In this document: one piece after another, positions 63,825-64,000 of the stretch
How positions within the stretch are numbered: position 1 is the first letter of the stretch
How the letters are laid out: the number at the start of each line of letters is the position of its first letter
Origin: an uncultured Prevotella sp.
Lineage (GTDB): Bacteria; Bacteroidota; Bacteroidia; Bacteroidales; Bacteroidaceae
Assembly (NCBI GenBank): GCA_905233165.1
Contig: CAJODL010000004.1
Coordinates: 457,436 to 521,435, forward strand
DNA length: 64,000 nt
Direction: 5' to 3'
Translations under genes and position numbers: made by a program
Notes under the pieces: generated by a model
What the model saw: the letters and a program-made list of their open reading frames with translations, nothing else
Told to the model about the DNA's origin: nothing
Database searches by the model: none

Positions 63825-64000
63825 TCAATTGTCAATTGCTTTGACTCTCAATCGCATCGCATTCGCGTGTGCCTCCAACTGTTCGTTCTCTGCCATGCAG
63901 ACAACGGCATTGCCGATGCTCTTGATGCCTTCCTTTGTGAGGTGTTGGAAGGTTACCTTTCTGTTGTATGAGTCAAGGTTCACACCGTTATAAGCCACAG
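63825..64000 (-). CDS. hisD: Histidinol dehydrogenase, C-terminal end (gene continues beyond window)
   Basis: The last 57 codons, read leftward, give VAYNGVNLDSYNRKVTFQHL, then KEGIKSIGNAVVCMAENEQL, then EAHANAMRLRV, matching the C-terminus of HisD including the conserved EAHANA segment whose His binds zinc. Converts histidinol to histidine with NAD. The final codons (Ile-Asp-Asn) and stop lie at the edge of a short-word tract. The 5' part lies outside the window. Confidence 0.9.
   Translation of the reverse strand, partial: VAYNGVNLDSYNRKVTFQHLTKEGIKSIGNAVVCMAENEQLEAHANAMRLRVKAIDN

Overview
The window looks like chromosomal DNA of a member of the Bacteroidota, most likely order Bacteroidales and probably a Prevotella-like gut or rumen bacterium. 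The evidence is promoters of the TTTG / TAnnTTTG type with no classical E. coli -35/-10 pairs, FimB/Mfa2-type fimbrial lipoproteins, Bacteroidota-only families (DUF3822, DUF4251, FadL/OmpP1-like porin, C11 protease lipoprotein), many lipoboxes, and secreted plant-polysaccharide hydrolases. Genus level is inference only; no rRNA gene is present.

Layout. (1) 1-8095: a tight rightward operon cut by the left window edge. It encodes two PLD-fold proteins, a 664-aa helical protein, a 146-aa protein, a 463-aa likely beta-propeller protein, an OLD-family ATPase-TOPRIM nuclease and a very short UvrD-like helicase. The last two resemble the Gabija pair, but the other genes do not belong to Gabija. This is the best candidate for an undescribed defence or conflict system. 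(2) 8096-11315: a decayed accessory zone with broken gene remnants (TTEK-repeat protein, DUF4143-type ATPase, BRO-like antirepressor), simple-sequence tracts, a dispersed ~95-bp repeat, plus intact peroxiredoxin and four-helix-bundle genes. (3) 11316-23373: MGMT-family protein, superoxide dismutase, two fimbrial lipoproteins, a GH51 arabinofuranosidase, LemA, an M48 protease, an RNase D-like exonuclease, an RlmI-like methyltransferase, TilS and a beta-helix lipoprotein. (4) 23474-36699: HU / small basic protein / RNase G operon, tRNA-Asp, uvrA, groESL, an NhaC antiporter, a C11 protease, fhs and an OmpA lipoprotein. (5) 36773-54128, almost all leftward: two-gene chromate transporter, purL, azlCD, LUD protein, a small CAZyme group (two GH43, a DUF4251-DUF3089 fusion, GH105), tRNA-Leu, trxB, and a DUF3822-rsmD-dnaG operon. 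(6) 54223-64000: a RecD/PIF1-like helicase, a FadL-like porin, a Gly/Tyr/Trp-rich protein, and a leftward string hisD(partial)-MATE-DUF3737-patB-hisC-prmA, where three unrelated genes sit between hisD and hisC.

A window-wide oddity is the set of short-word intergenic tracts (gagctaagaac..., gtgaaatgtgag..., ttcaatgtttaatg..., ggttaaagg..., cttaattcctaa..., aattatgaatt...). They often begin at or just inside the 3' end of a gene, and in at least five genes they supply the last codons and the stop codon.
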